A stretch of 64,000 nucleotides of DNA from NCBI RefSeq assembly GCF_018991925.1, contig NW_024720773.1, positions 2,898,577 through 2,962,576 of the forward strand. The letters are read 5' to 3'. Position 1 is the stretch's first letter; each line of letters opens with the position of its first letter. Source of the DNA: Homarus americanus (taxonomy: Eukaryota > Arthropoda > Malacostraca > Decapoda > Nephropidae). Under the pieces are notes generated by a model, which was not told the origin of the DNA, searched no databases, and saw nothing but the letters and a program-made list of their open reading frames with translations. Below, piece after piece: positions 35,225 to 45,749 of this stretch. The position numbers were made by a program, and so were the translations under genes.

Positions 35225-35454
35225 TGGTGAGGAGGAGAGATGCTCCACAGACCACAATTGACACTTTCTTCAGTAAAAGGCAGAGGGAACAAGATGCTAT
35301 CCCTCAGCCTTCCACTTCAAGAAGGAGAGAGGATAATGCTAGCCCTCAGCCTCCCACTTCAAGAAGGAGAGAGGATGTTCATGGTGGAGAATCTGTCAAT
35401 CCAGAGGTTCCTGACATTTTCATGGAAGGTGACTCACCTTCCAAAAAGCAGTAA
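35224..35454 (+). CDS. small basic C-terminal frame with PIP-box, overlapping the transposase stop
   Basis: 76 codons. Its ATG shares the A of the transposase TAA stop (TAATG at 35222-35226). Residues 9-16 read QTTIDTFF, an exact PIP-box pattern, with SKRQ basic residues after it. The rest is a Ser/Arg/Pro-rich tail with a duplicated SRRRED motif. Family relatives carry a PIP-like motif at the very C-terminus of one long protein, so a 1-nt deletion splitting the protein is the simplest view. Termination-reinitiation at UAAUG is the alternative. A third frame at 35240-35617 is a shadow. Confidence 0.65.
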   Translation: MVRRRDAPQTTIDTFFSKRQREQDAIPQPSTSRRREDNASPQPPTSRRREDVHGGESVNPEVPDIFMEGDSPSKKQ

Positions 35455-35731
35455 AATGCTTCTCCTCCACCTCCACTTCCTTCTCTTCTCCCTTCTTCTC
35501 CTCCACCTCCCACTTCAAATTCACATCAGCATCAGCATCCAGGAGCCTTCTACATACACACCTCAAAGTAAGTGTCAATTTCTAAAAAAAATTTTGAATT
35601 TGGGCAATTTTCGGTGAGCTGGAACCAATTACCCAAAAACCCATTGAAACAATGGTTTCGGTTAACGAGATTTTTGGTTAACGAGCAACCTGCTGGAACG
35701 GATTGTGCTCGTTAACCGAGGGACCACTGTA

Positions 35732-36700
35732 CTTATGTAATATTTGTTTCTTATCTTTTACAGAGTGTCTGGACATACTGTATGTTGTGATCAAGGATAT
35801 TAAATACATCTACAAGTGTCTTCGTCTGATCCATAAACACGGAGTAACTTATTTCACTCAGGATATTATAGTCTACACTACAGTACTAAAACAGTGTTCT
35901 CTAATACAGAGTAAAGGAGTAAAATATTACAATACTTTAATGAGGCTTAAAAATAAAGAAAATATAAGATAATATAAAACTATAAAATTTGAAAAATTAA
36001 GAGCATAGGTGTGTATGAATGGCGGCAGTGACCTGTACTGCGTCGCCCAGGACTGCTGACACACTGGTTGCCTGCCTGGCTGAACTGTGGAATCACCCAG
36101 ATGATAGTTTGAGTGTGGAAGGAGCTATTTTGTACATGAAATATGTGCTATTGTATTTTCTTATGATATATGTACTATGATTGTATAAGTGATATTGTTC
36201 ATCACAGCAATTCTTGTTAACAAAGTGGTTATAGTGCTACAGGTGGCAGACACGACAATGAATGACTTCAGTTGCGTTCTGATTGTTGGACTAAATTAGA
36301 ATTTTTCTGAACATGGCCAAAGGGGACAAACTTCAGATACCGTAATAGGAATTGCACTGTAGAGACGTTCTGCATACAGTTGGGTGCTACTAGGTCAGTA
36401 CTACAGGAACCAAATTTTACCAGGGGTGCTGAGTATTAGTTATGGTGCCCTAGATACTGTTCTCTGTGGTGCAATGTATAGTACTTTATACCCAAAATAT
36501 TGGGGTACTACAGCACCCTCCCTTCCCACGTCCATGTACTGGGTGGAGTGAGAGGGTGAGGACGGTGCAGCACACTCGAGAAAACTGACTAACCTCGGAG
36601 TGTGTGCAGGAGGTGTGTATCTGCTAATGGTCGGCCAAAAACAATCTAACAGCCTCACAGATAGATGAATTTCAATCACAAATCTTAAATAAAGGGTTAT
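35732..36700. other. no gene seen
   Basis: A TTATCTTTTACAG acceptor-like string occurs at about 35750-35762, but the sequence after it shows no recognisable domain. The remainder is AT-rich. Confidence 0.4.
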
Positions 36701-36703
36701 TAT

Positions 36704-37666
36704 CAGCGGCTCCTCGACTTACGACGGGGTTAGGGACCCAAATCCAGGTTGTAAGTCAAATTGGTCGTAAGTCAAAAATGCTTAAATAATACAGTAAATG
36801 TACAGTGAACCCTCACTTTACGCGGTTAATTCAACCCACGGCGGCCCGCGTAAAGTGAGAAATGCATAAAGTGAACAACATAACATATGGGATTAATTGA
36901 AATAGAGACCAGGCCGACCCCCAAACTCCATTTTTTCAGACACAATACCTACGTTGTAGTAAAAATAACTTCTTAATTTTATGATGGTATGCACACACAA
37001 TTAATAATAAAGAGAAATATCAATAATATTAGGTTTTTTAACACTTACATTAGTAGAAAAGATGGCTGGGCACACGGGGATGGGGGGTTGGTTCCGAGGC
37101 AGAGGGCAGATTATTGGCCCTCACCTGTATCACTTGTATCAATTGTATCACTATCCACCACAGAGGCTTGTAGGGCCTCTTTGTCAAACCCCTCAAAGTC
37201 CATATAAGTCCATATCCTCACTATCATTATCACTATCACTGACTTGGGCCGGCTGTGGTGGGTGGCGGGTGAAGAACTCGGTAATGTTTTGATGACAGGG
37301 CGACCTTGTGCTCACCCTGCTCGCGCCGCTCTCCATGTAAAAGGGTACACACACCGCGGAAAGTGAGCATTCCGGTTTCGGCAGGGTACCGCATAAACGT
37401 GGAAACGCGTAAAGTGGGACCGCGTAAAGCGAGGGATGACTGTACATAGAAAATCTAAAATGGGTGTCTCTTTTTTTTCTCAGCACCACAAAACTCTCAC
37501 TTTTAAACTTGCCAGCCATTTTAAAGTGAAACACACAAAAAAATTTTGTCAGTACACAGCGCAATAACTAACGTCGGGACTCGAAAATTTGACAAAATTT
37601 TGGTACGAGGCGGTCGTATGTCCGGGTGGTCGTAAGTAGAGTAGGTCGTAAGTCGAGGAGTAGCTG
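36704..37666. mobile_element. MITE of the 8985-9307 family, interrupted by a nested element
   Basis: The ends read CAGCGGCTCCTCGACTTACG and, in reverse, CAGCTACTCCTCGACTTACG. TA follows at 37667-37668; on the left TA is at 36701-36702, one base off. Without the nested element at 36803-37442 its length would be about 320 bp, like the other copy. The TCTCAGCACCACAAAACTCTC stretch is shared by both copies. Confidence 0.88.
36803..37442 (-). mobile_element. 640-bp deleted Tigger family A element nested in a MITE
   Basis: TA at 36801-36802 and 37443-37444. The ends match the 2794-5448 element (CAGTGAACCCTCACTTTACG and, in reverse, CAGTCATCCCTCGCTTTACG). Internally it keeps only the extreme 3' coding end, a piece reading NITEFFTRHPPQPAQ (about 37240-37285), that is the PIP-box region of the transposase. 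Confidence 0.9.
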
Positions 37667-37670
37667 TAAT

Positions 37671-37795
37671 GGTTTTTGTGTATAAGTGACTTGACAAATA
37701 TGGAGGGATGGGTGTACATAAAGCTATTTAACAAAGTGCTTGATACTGGAGAGTTACCGGAGGAGTGGCTTACTTAAAAATAATGGTGAAGTTAA
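37671..37795 (+). pseudogene. LINE reverse-transcriptase fragment
   Basis: About 100 bp reads KLFNKVLDTGELPEEWL, the block before the first RT palm motif in CR1/L2-like LINEs, then degenerates and meets the next TIR element. It fits the same LINE type as 22340-22990. Confidence 0.55.
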
Positions 37796-38439
37796 TAATT
37801 ATACAGCAGTAATATCTCCTTTAGCCAGAATCCCTCTTAACCGGAACTCTCCGATAGCCTGAATTGAAATTTTCTCGGAAAATCGTTCCCAAAGCCAGAA
37901 TTTTCCGGCAAATTCTGGCCTTGAGAACAATTTTCCGAGAGGCACGTTTTCTGGAAAATTATGAGAAAATTTTCCCAGTAGAGTAAAACCTCGATTACCG
38001 ACGGTAGTGTGTCCTCCAATATTGCAGTGTAAGGTGAATCATTGTATTGTGAATCATTAATTACCATTAAAATAAAGCAATAATAATGAGATGTGTTCCT
38101 AAGTGTGACCTTTTCATAACTTTTGTGTGGCTTTTTACCCTCTTTTCCCCCAAAACAATACAATTAATGAAAAATGAAAGCTATAATCTTTAAATGAAGC
38201 GCTCAGCATCAGAAGGGGGGTGAAGCGACACCCCGGCCAAAATGAGTTTTTTGATGGATATCATTATTTTCACCCTTCCTCTACATGTTGGCGTTGGATG
38301 TAACTCTCTAGCTAGAATAGAAATATGGTAGAAAGTCCTTTAAAAATAAGGTGTGATTTCACCTCAGGCCTTGAGCTATGTATCTGGCTGTGCACTCAGT
38401 GCAAAAAAGTGGCAACATACCGTTCAGAGCAAAAGGAGC

Positions 38440-38590
38440 GCGAGCCAATGACAGAGCGCCTCCCTCAGACCATACCCCCGAGGCAGCCAATCGCAATGGA
38501 TTTCCCCTTGTTACGTCACAGCTCCTCAGCCAGTCCGCGCACCCAGATGCTGCTGCCTCCTTAGTTTTGGTGCATATTATAGCATAAGGA
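38440..38590 (+). promoter_or_regulatory. promoter-like stretch: two CCAAT boxes, CRE-like site, TATA-like site
   Basis: GAGCCAATGAC at about 38450, CAGCCAATCGC at about 38484, TTACGTCAC at about 38511, and CATATTATAGC near 38571, in a locally GC-rich island upstream of the acidic frame at 38712. The sites are seen; the function is inferred. Confidence 0.35.
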
Positions 38591-38711
38591 GGTTCAGTGG
38601 ACGTTCTACTGCTATTTTTTATAACTTTTCGGTGTAACATTGACGTTATTCGTGTTCCACGGGTGTGAGAAGTGCTGTGCAATATCTGCCCAATATTAGA
38701 AAAAGACTTGA

Positions 38712-39113
38712 GTGAGGCCAGGCCCTCTGGTGTGGGTTCAGGAGCCCATTATTCCTGAGCAGGTGTTTGACGCCAGTGCTCACGTGGACACCCCAGTAAT
38801 GCTTGGTGATAGTGATTTTGGTGGTGAATTTAGTGTTGATTATGGTGATACAAGTGCTACTGGCGATGGTGCAGGTGACGTGAATGATTGCAGAAAAAAC
38901 CATACATCACGTTATGAACCATCAGAAGATCTTTTTAGAGACTATGATGGCTTACCTGTCAACAATGAAAGTGACTCACAGCATGATGTAAGTGATTATC
39001 ATAATGACAATAACACTTTGAAAGCATCCCAAGATCTTTTTTACACACTATTACACACTATTATACTTGACACTATCATAAATCTTTGGCTAATAATAGG
39101 GACAGAAAGATAA
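38712..39113 (+). CDS. acidic unknown frame in the inverted-repeat element
   Basis: 133 codons. Asp/Gly/Ser-rich (LGDSDFGGEFSVDYGD, then SEDLFRDYD). The end, from about residue 110, is hydrophobic and looks non-coding. Acidic leaders are common at the N-terminus of DNA transposases such as piggyBac-like ones, but nothing diagnostic (DDE or zinc finger) is present. It may be a first exon or an unreal frame. Confidence 0.3.
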   Translation: MRPGPLVWVQEPIIPEQVFDASAHVDTPVMLGDSDFGGEFSVDYGDTSATGDGAGDVNDCRKNHTSRYEPSEDLFRDYDGLPVNNESDSQHDVSDYHNDNNTLKASQDLFYTLLHTIILDTIINLWLIIGTER

Positions 39114-40058
39114 ATACTGATAGGCAAATGAGTTTATTATTATTATTTCATTTTTTTTGGGTGGGGGGTTTAAGACGAGTGCTGTTTTTGGTGATCATTA
39201 ACTTGTTTTACAGTATTAGCCCACAATAATAAGACAATTTGCAGAAAAACATGATTATTGTTGGTTTGAAGCTCAAACAACTGTACATCACGGGTAGTTA
39301 TTCTCATTCAACTCGGGATAAAATAATAACTATTCACAGTACAAACTTCCAGTTTTTACAGTTCGCTATGAGATGGATTGAGCTGCACGATAAATAAATG
39401 AATCCTCTAGCTTAAAAAAAAAGTACTGGTTGTTTGAACTTCGAAAAACTTTAAACGCATTTTTGCTCAGCTTTTTTAATTTGGCGCTTCACCCCCTTCT
39501 GGCGCGGAGTGCCTCAAATAATGTTTCTGAATGCACCTTACACAATATAAATCAATAATAATAAGATCACGCAAGAGGAGATGGGACGCCATTGTTGTTG
39601 TCAGTGTTTACACCCATAATGTCAGTTATCCATCTGAAACAAGAAAATAAGACCCTGGTTGTTGCTGTAGTAAAATTAATGTAAAAAAAGAATATGTATG
39701 TATTAGGTAATATTAATAAATGGAACAATAGAAGTAGCTAACCATTAACGGTAAAGAAAAAACTAAATAGATTGGGAACGCCATCGTATGTAAGTGCGTA
39801 CATGTGAAAACATCATCATTTCTCTACATAAGAACATGAAAGCAACACTTGCTACTGTTCATATATGTCTTAAATAATACTTAATAATGTAAAACAAAAA
39901 TTCTACTCACAAATGGTGGTAAAGACAAAATCAACACCTTATTTTTAAAGGACTTTCTACCATATTTCTATTCTAGCTAGAGAGTTACATCCAACACCAA
40001 CATGTAGAGGAAGGGTGAAAATAGTGTAAGTTTTTACTCAGATGATTTTGTCAATCAG

Positions 40059-40672
40059 GTTCAACTCTGGCTGAAGCTGTAGGTTCAACTCTGGCTGAAG
40101 CTGTAGGTTCAACTCTGGCTGAAGCTGTAGGTTCAACTCTGACTGAAGCTGTAGGTTTAACTCTGGCTGAAGCTGTAGGTTCAACTCTGGCTGAAGCAAT
40201 AGGTTCAACTCTGGCTGAAGCTGTAGGTTCAACTCTGGCTGAAGCAATAGATTTAACTCTGGCTGAAGCTGTAGGTTCAACTCTGGCTGAAGCTGTAGGT
40301 TCAACACTGGCTGAAGCAATAGGTTCAACTCTGGCTGAAGCTGTAGGTTCAACTCTGGCTGAAGCAATAGGTTTAACTCTGGCTGAAGCTGTAGGTTCAA
40401 CTCTGGCTGAAGCTGTAAACTAGGTTCAGGTTCACTCTGTAGGTTCAACTGGCTTGAAGCTGTAGGTTCAACTCTGGTTGAAGCAGGTTCAACTCTGGCT
40501 GAAGCTGTAGGTTCAACTCTGGCTGAAGCTGTAGGTTCAACTCTGGCTGAAGCTGTAGGTTCAACTCTGGCTGAAGCAATAGGTTCAACTCTGGCTGAAG
40601 CTGTAGGTTCAACTCTGGCTGAAGCTGTAGGTTCAACTCTGGCTGAAGCTGTAGGTTCAACTCTGGCTGAAG
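40059..40672. repeat. 24-bp minisatellite, about 25 units
   Basis: The unit starts GTTCAACTCTGGCTGAAGC. It is disrupted at about 40418-40490. Because the unit is 24 bp, the minus strand stays open with period LQPELNLQ. The homologous place at 10948-10995 has only two units, so the array grew in this element copy. Confidence 0.95.
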
Positions 40673-41581
40673 CACAAGCTTTCCATAAAAGCTGTTGCTG
40701 AAACTGTTACTGAACCTGCTTATGATGCTGAAGTTGGTGGTTTAGGCCTTTGAATAATAAAGCTGTTAAAAAACCTTTCACAGCTGCTTTCTTTTCTCAT
40801 CGTACATCTTTATGTAGAGGTCATATGTGTTTTTCACGTCCCTGTTAATTTTAATGCTTTGTTCTGTTAATGGATCCACTTCAGAAAATATGTTCATTGC
40901 TTGCTCCATATAATATCCACAGACCTCTCACCTTTTTCATATCGTTTTAACACATCTAGTTTCTCGGCTAAGCTTATACACTTTCTATTAGCTTTTGAAC
41001 CAACACTACCATCACTTGCTCTCTTACGCATGTTGAATCGGGACACAAAAAATACCAAAAGGAATCTGAGAATGTTTTTCTCCTTTTCCTGTTCAGATGC
41101 ATGAAAACAAAAGGCGCACCAAGTTGCGACTGTTTATGCTGGCGTCACCACTCACAGCCCGGCAGCCTCTGTGCGCAAGGCATTTTTTTTATATAATACT
41201 TATCGGGATTGAAATAATATTTATATATGAAAATGTAATTTTACTTTTATTTTTATAATATTTTTGTCATAAATACGAAGAAAATAATGGTGTAAATTAA
41301 ATTGGGTCCTAAATTAACCAGGGTCTTTAATATGAATCGTTGTTATGGGAGGCTTTCCTGTACAGTACCCGGAAAATTGAAAATTCCATGGATGGAGAGT
41401 TTTTTCTGGGTTTGAGAAATTAAAATCAGGATCATTTTCCGGAAATTCCAAGAAAAATTTGCAGCACAGTACCCGGAAAATCCTAGGGATGGGGGATTTC
41501 ATCTCATTACCCGGAAATCTCTCATTCCCGGAAGTGCTCTGCACCAATTGTTCCGGCTAACGGAGATATCACTGTACTGTA

Positions 41582-42120
41582 CAGTGGTCCCTCGATTAAC
41601 GAATGATCCAATTAACGAAATTTCAGCTAACGAATTAGCTCCCATAAGGATTTTCAGTTCGATTAACGAACAAAACTTCAATTAACGAAAGCCTTACGAG
41701 AAATACTTTTGTTGTGCGCATTAGCTGATCAGCTGATCGGCCAGTCCGCCAATACAGTAATCAGTTCTATGTTTACATTCTGCATTTTTATATTAAAATT
41801 ATTAGTCATTCAGAAATTTAGTTAACATATTGAAAATACATACAGTACAGGGAACAGTTTTTGTGCACCCATCAGCTGATTGAATCACCCAACAACGCTT
41901 CTCAGTTTAACTTTGTTTACAGTGGAGTGAACATCCAGTTTGTTGGTCTCTTTAATATTTTTGCATTTTTACATTAAAATTATTGGTCATTCTGAAATTT
42001 AGTTAATATATTGATAATATACTGTACAATGCAGAAATTATTATGAAACACGAAGAAGGCATTAGAACCAATGCACTCTGTAAAGAATATGGCATGTCAT
42101 CATTGACTGCCTCTACAATC
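41582..42120 (+). mobile_element. 5' fragment of a Tigger family B element
   Basis: TA at 41580-41581, then CAGTGGTCCCTCGATTAACG. About 540 bp match the start of the family, ending within the first helix-turn-helix (GIRTNALCKEYGMSS at about 42060-42104). The rest of the Tigger element is absent. Confidence 0.8.
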
Positions 42121-42840
42121 AGCTAGAACACAAGGCTGTGCCAGGAGTAGGTGAGGAAGGTTGCCTCACCCACACTCATATGGGTGCTCTGAAATACGAG
42201 AAAGTGGATGCTTCTGTGTATGACTGGTACAAGTAGCTACGAGCAAGTGGTGTTCCCGTTCGCGGTACTGAGCTCCATGATGCCGCCCAGTACTTCTCTA
42301 CGCTGCTGGAGGTGCCTGACTTCTGTGGGAGCTTTGGGTGGTTCTAAATATTTTATATACTCTCTACGGAACCAACAAGAGACAAGTGTCTGTCGAGAGT
42401 TCTAATGCTGATGTGGGTAGTGTCCAGCCATTCAAAAAGGATCTGCAACAACTCAACCATGACAATGACATGAAAAAGTATGAGATGTACAACATGGATA
42501 AGACAGGCCTCAATGGGAAATCCCTGCCCAGCAACCCCCGTGGATCCTGGTGGGCGAGCAGCACTCCTGGACTCACATGTGTCAGTGCTGCTATGTACCA
42601 ATGATGCTGGCACCCACAAGATAAGACCCATGGTGGTGGGAATGCACGGAGGCCAATAGTGCTACGGAATTCCGTGGGTGATCTTCCTGTATCCCGACGT
42701 GGCAACAAAGAGGCTTGGTTAGTATTTGAACTGGTTGCATAATGTTTTCATGCAAGGGTTTGCTCTTCCTTGAAAAAGCACTTCCTCGTAAATAGAGGCA
42801 AACACGTACCAGGCCAAGCTGTTATTGTTATTATTCAACT
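42121..42840 (+). pseudogene. Jerky-like (JRK/JRKL type) transposase relic
   Basis: With several frame changes and stops it reads, in order: YEKVDASVYDWYK and ASGVPVRGTELHDAAQYF (CENPB-type DNA-binding domain, about 42195-42290), CGSFGWF (about 42328-42348), DVGSVQPFKKDL (about 42413-42446), YNMDKTGLNGKSLPS (first catalytic Asp, about 42488-42532), CTNDAGTHK (about 42597-42623) and HFLVNRGKHVPGQA (about 42770-42810). This is the Jerky branch of the Tigger/pogo group and differs from families A and B. The second catalytic block is lost. Confidence 0.75.
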
Positions 42841-43600
42841 TGTAATTTCAGGCAGACATACATAATTTTCTTAATTTTTTTTTACTCTCTTACATGCACA
42901 CAAAATTGTTCACACAGTATGTGCAAAAATTAAATAAATAAAATGTATGATTATCATAATGTCAAAAACATAAAGGCTATATACATTTGTTTAAGATAAG
43001 TAACATCACTTTGCTTACCTTACATGTATTATTGTACTGTTCAAACATGTAGGTGTTGTAGGTAAGTATTAAAGGCACTGGTAACTTGTGTGAGGCCTAC
43101 AGTACTTCAGAGCTGTAAAAGAAAAACAGAGCAAAACCAATTAAATCACAACACTTTTGGATACAACAGACTTTTAGTATTTATAGAAATCAAATTGTAA
43201 TGTCTCTTCATCTTTGGTACATCACACATTACAAACAGCAAGTTCTGATTTAATTAAGCATCTCCATAAACAGTATCAGAGGCTTAAAAAGAAAGACAAG
43301 TTTTGCTGCTTCTTCTGTACCAAGACGGCTCTTTAGTTTCCAGTGAACAAGTCCACAGGGGAGATGAATGGGAACAGTTGTCAGTCAACAAAGGAAAAAT
43401 AAGATTTTAATTTTAACAAATTTGATTGAAATAAAAAAATCTGATTTTTTTTAATAAAAAATCAACAGCCAGTGTTCCATGTTGTTAACAACATTTCATT
43501 CCAATATATTTACCTATATAATGATGAACTCATTGTCCTTTAGCTATACAGTACTGTACTGTACTCTATGTACTGTAAGTTCTTTGTTAGAAGATACTGG
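42841..43600. other. no gene seen
   Basis: AT-rich. A run of TA-CAG-TA/TA-CTG-TA motifs lies at 43547-43563, just before the minisatellite. Confidence 0.45.
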
Positions 43601-44351
43601 ACACTGTCCCCCCTCACCATACCCCAGCTCAGGTACCTAGACTATCACTGTCCTCCCTCACCATACCCCAGCTCAGGTACCTAGACTATCACTGTCCTCC
43701 CTCACCATACCCCAGCTCAGGTACCTAGACTGTCACTGTCCTCCCTCACCATACCCCAGCTCAGGTACCTAGACTGTCACTGTCCTCCCCACCATACCCC
43801 AGCTCAGGTACCTAGACTGTCACTGTCCTCCCTCACCATACCCCAGCTCAGGTACCCTAGACTGTCACTGTCCTCCCTCACCATACCCCAGCTCAGGTAC
43901 CTAGCTCCAGGTACCTAGACTGTCACTGTCCTCCCTCACCATACCCCAGCTCAGGTACCTCCTGTCCTCCCTCACCATACCCCCAGCTCAGGTACCTAGA
44001 CTGTCACTGTCCTCCCTCACCATACCCCAGCCAGGTAGACTGTCCTGTCCTCCTCACCATACCCCAGCTCAGGTACCTAGACTGTCACTGTCCTCCCCAC
44101 CATACCCCAGTTCAGGGTACCTAGACTGTCAATGTCCTCCCTCACCATACCCCAGCTCAGGTACCTAGACTGTCACTGTCCTCCCTCACCATACCCCAGC
44201 TCAAGTACCTAGACTGTCAGTGTCCTCCCTCACCATACCCCAGCTCAGGTACCTAGACTGTCACTGTCCTCCCTCACCATACCCCAGCTCAGGTACCTAG
44301 ACTGTCACTGTCCTCCCTCACCATATGCCAGTTCAGGTACCTAGACTGTCA
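43601..44351. repeat. 44-bp minisatellite, about 17 units
   Basis: The unit contains CACTGTCCTCCCTCACCATA and CCCCAGCTCAGGTACC. Units at about 43900-44060 carry many small indels. No coding frame. Confidence 0.95.
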
Positions 44352-44521
44352 GTGTGGCATGTAACAAGCCACCTGTGAAGTGAGGAACATAACATAGGTT
44401 TGTAACTGTGCAATGGAAACTGTATACTGTACACCGTATACCTGCATAGTCTTTATACAGTACATACCAAACCAATTGTAGATCTGTACAGTATACAGTA
44501 TGGTGAGTTACTGTATAAATA

Positions 44522-45249
44522 TGAGTCATTCAATAAGTAAAGAGGCTCTTTGATGTAGATGGCAAAGAGGACGACAAGAGCAGAGATCATGTTTAGACAT
44601 GCATAAGCTATATCTTCATCTGTTTATTTAGTGAGTTCATTGTATTTGTCTGGAGTAACAATCAGCACTCCACATGAATTTTGCACTATGGAAGAACAAC
44701 GAACTGTTATTTGCTTTTTAAATTCGGAAGGGATAAAACCAAGTGAAATTTGTCACAGAATGTCGCTTCAATATGAAAACAATTGTATCAGTCGAGCAAA
44801 CATTTATGAGTGGGTTGAACATTTCAAGAATGGTCAAACAAACTTGCAAAGAAAAGGCACGATTCTTCCGCAAGATAATGCATGACCCCACAGGACACAG
44901 CATATATATGCAAGAAATTATTAGAAAACTGGGCAGGGAGATTTTGCTGCACCCTGCATATAGTCCAGATCTCCCACCATCAGACTACCACTGCTTGGTC
45001 ATCTCAAAACAGCTTTACATGGAAAGCATTTTTCAAATAATGAAGAGGTAAATAAAGAAATCCAAAACTGGTTATGGAGTCAGCCATAAGAATTTTTGGC
45101 CACAAGAACACGAAAACTCATAAAAAGATGGGACAAGTGCATAGCTGCAGAGGGACATTATGCTGAAATATAGATATGTGACCCTTAATAATAAATCATT
45201 ACTTCTGCAGTTATAATCATTTGTCTTGTTACTTATTGAATGTCTCTCA
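44522..45249 (+). mobile_element. internally deleted mariner element
   Basis: The left end GAGTCATTCAATAAGTAA pairs with the reverse right end GAGACATTCAATAAGTAA. TA precedes the left end. At 728 bp it is shorter than the usual 1.3 kb of mariner. A transposase remnant lies inside. Confidence 0.8.
44686..45172 (+). pseudogene. mariner (SETMAR-like) transposase remnant
   Basis: It begins MEEQRTVICFLNSEG, the first helix-turn-helix of mariner transposase, followed by ANIYEWVEHFKNGQT (second DNA-binding part). It then jumps to LPQDNA, the block with the second catalytic Asp and its PH, and the C-terminus YSPDLPPSDYHC (third catalytic Asp block) and WDKCIAAEGHY. The whole stretch between the DNA-binding region and the second Asp, including the first catalytic Asp, is missing, and stops or frame changes occur at 44883 and later. 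Confidence 0.85.
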
Positions 45250-45749
45250 TTATTATTATAGATAATACTTGACAATAGTGGTCCAAACTAGACAAAATTT
45301 CTCCAAAGAAGATAAAACCTTTAATACCTTGAGAACTAGCTACCAAAGGTGCTCGAGGGAAGTGTTTATTGAGATATCAGTTTAGATGTACAAGATGGGT
45401 GGAGGAAGATGGTCAAAGATGACCCTGTTGTGTTTAAACTGAAGAAATGTTCCTCTTTCACGAAAAAGAAAGTTTATTGTATTATTGAAGTATAATGTAA
45501 GGAATATATGTAGCTAAAGTCTCATAGTTAGTTTTCTTTATTTTATGAAAAAAAAATTTCACATTGTAAGAACATTTCACCAATTGCTACCTACACAATT
45601 GTTACCGTACTTACGTGTTGAGCATAAATGGTGCCATATTTTTAATTATTTCTGCAGAGTAACTTCAGGAAAGATGTTGTAGTTGTTGACTGTGTCGGAG
45701 GCAACGCTTGAGTAGTTTGATTACCGTCTTCTGTTAATAATAATACAAA
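45250..45749. other. no gene seen
   Basis: AT-rich sequence between the mariner element and the inverted repeat. Confidence 0.4.

Larger units (their letters stand above)
33169..35729 (+). mobile_element. Tigger/pogo-type DNA transposon, family B (best copy)
   Basis: 2561 bp, with TA at 33167-33168 and 35730-35731. The ends read CAGTGATCCCTCGGTTAACG and, in reverse, CAGTGGTCCCTCGGTTAACG, and both continue AGC. Repeated GGTTAACGA motifs follow within 80 bp of both ends, probably subterminal transposase sites. One 487-codon transposase frame and an overlapping 76-codon frame lie between. Compared with the 22996 copy it lacks roughly 80 bp around the start codon (near 33715). It is the youngest-looking element of the family here. 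Confidence 0.95.
38265..40023. mobile_element. inverted-repeat element of unknown family
   Basis: Arms of about 90 bp at 38265-38355 and 39931-40023 are nearly identical in inverted orientation (TATTTTCACCCTTCCTC at each outer edge). A second, shorter inverted pair (AGAAGGGGGGTGAAGCG at about 38211-38227 and its partner at 39482-39500) crosses the first pair rather than nesting in it. Between the arms lie a GC-rich promoter-like stretch and a 133-codon acidic frame. I do not recognise the family. No clear target duplication. Confidence 0.55.
37807..41574. mobile_element. composite TIR element with CAGTAATATCTCC / CAGTGATATCTCC ends
   Basis: The left end CAGTAATATCTCCTTTAGCC pairs with the reverse right end CAGTGATATCTCCGTTAGCC. 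Both are followed by CCGGAA/TTTTCCGG-rich sequence, also seen as fragments at 12180-12370 and 16905-17045. The 3.77-kb span contains other repeats: an inverted-repeat unit (38265-40023), a 24-bp minisatellite and sequence matching 10790-11760. Only the right TA flank (41575-41576) is clean. Confidence 0.6.

Noticed and set aside
35703..35972. Exon after a TTTTACAG acceptor-like site
   Set aside because: The peptide has no recognisable similarity and its upstream part runs through the Tigger TIR.
40038..40675. Repeat protein with period LQPELNLQ
   Set aside because: 24-bp minisatellite inside a transposon copy; the short-array copy at 10.9 kb shows no conserved gene.
43601..44351. Relation of this 44-bp minisatellite to the 44-bp satellite at 25 kb
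   Set aside because: The period is equal and both contain TCACTG and CTCAGGT, but the rest does not align. Probably coincidence.
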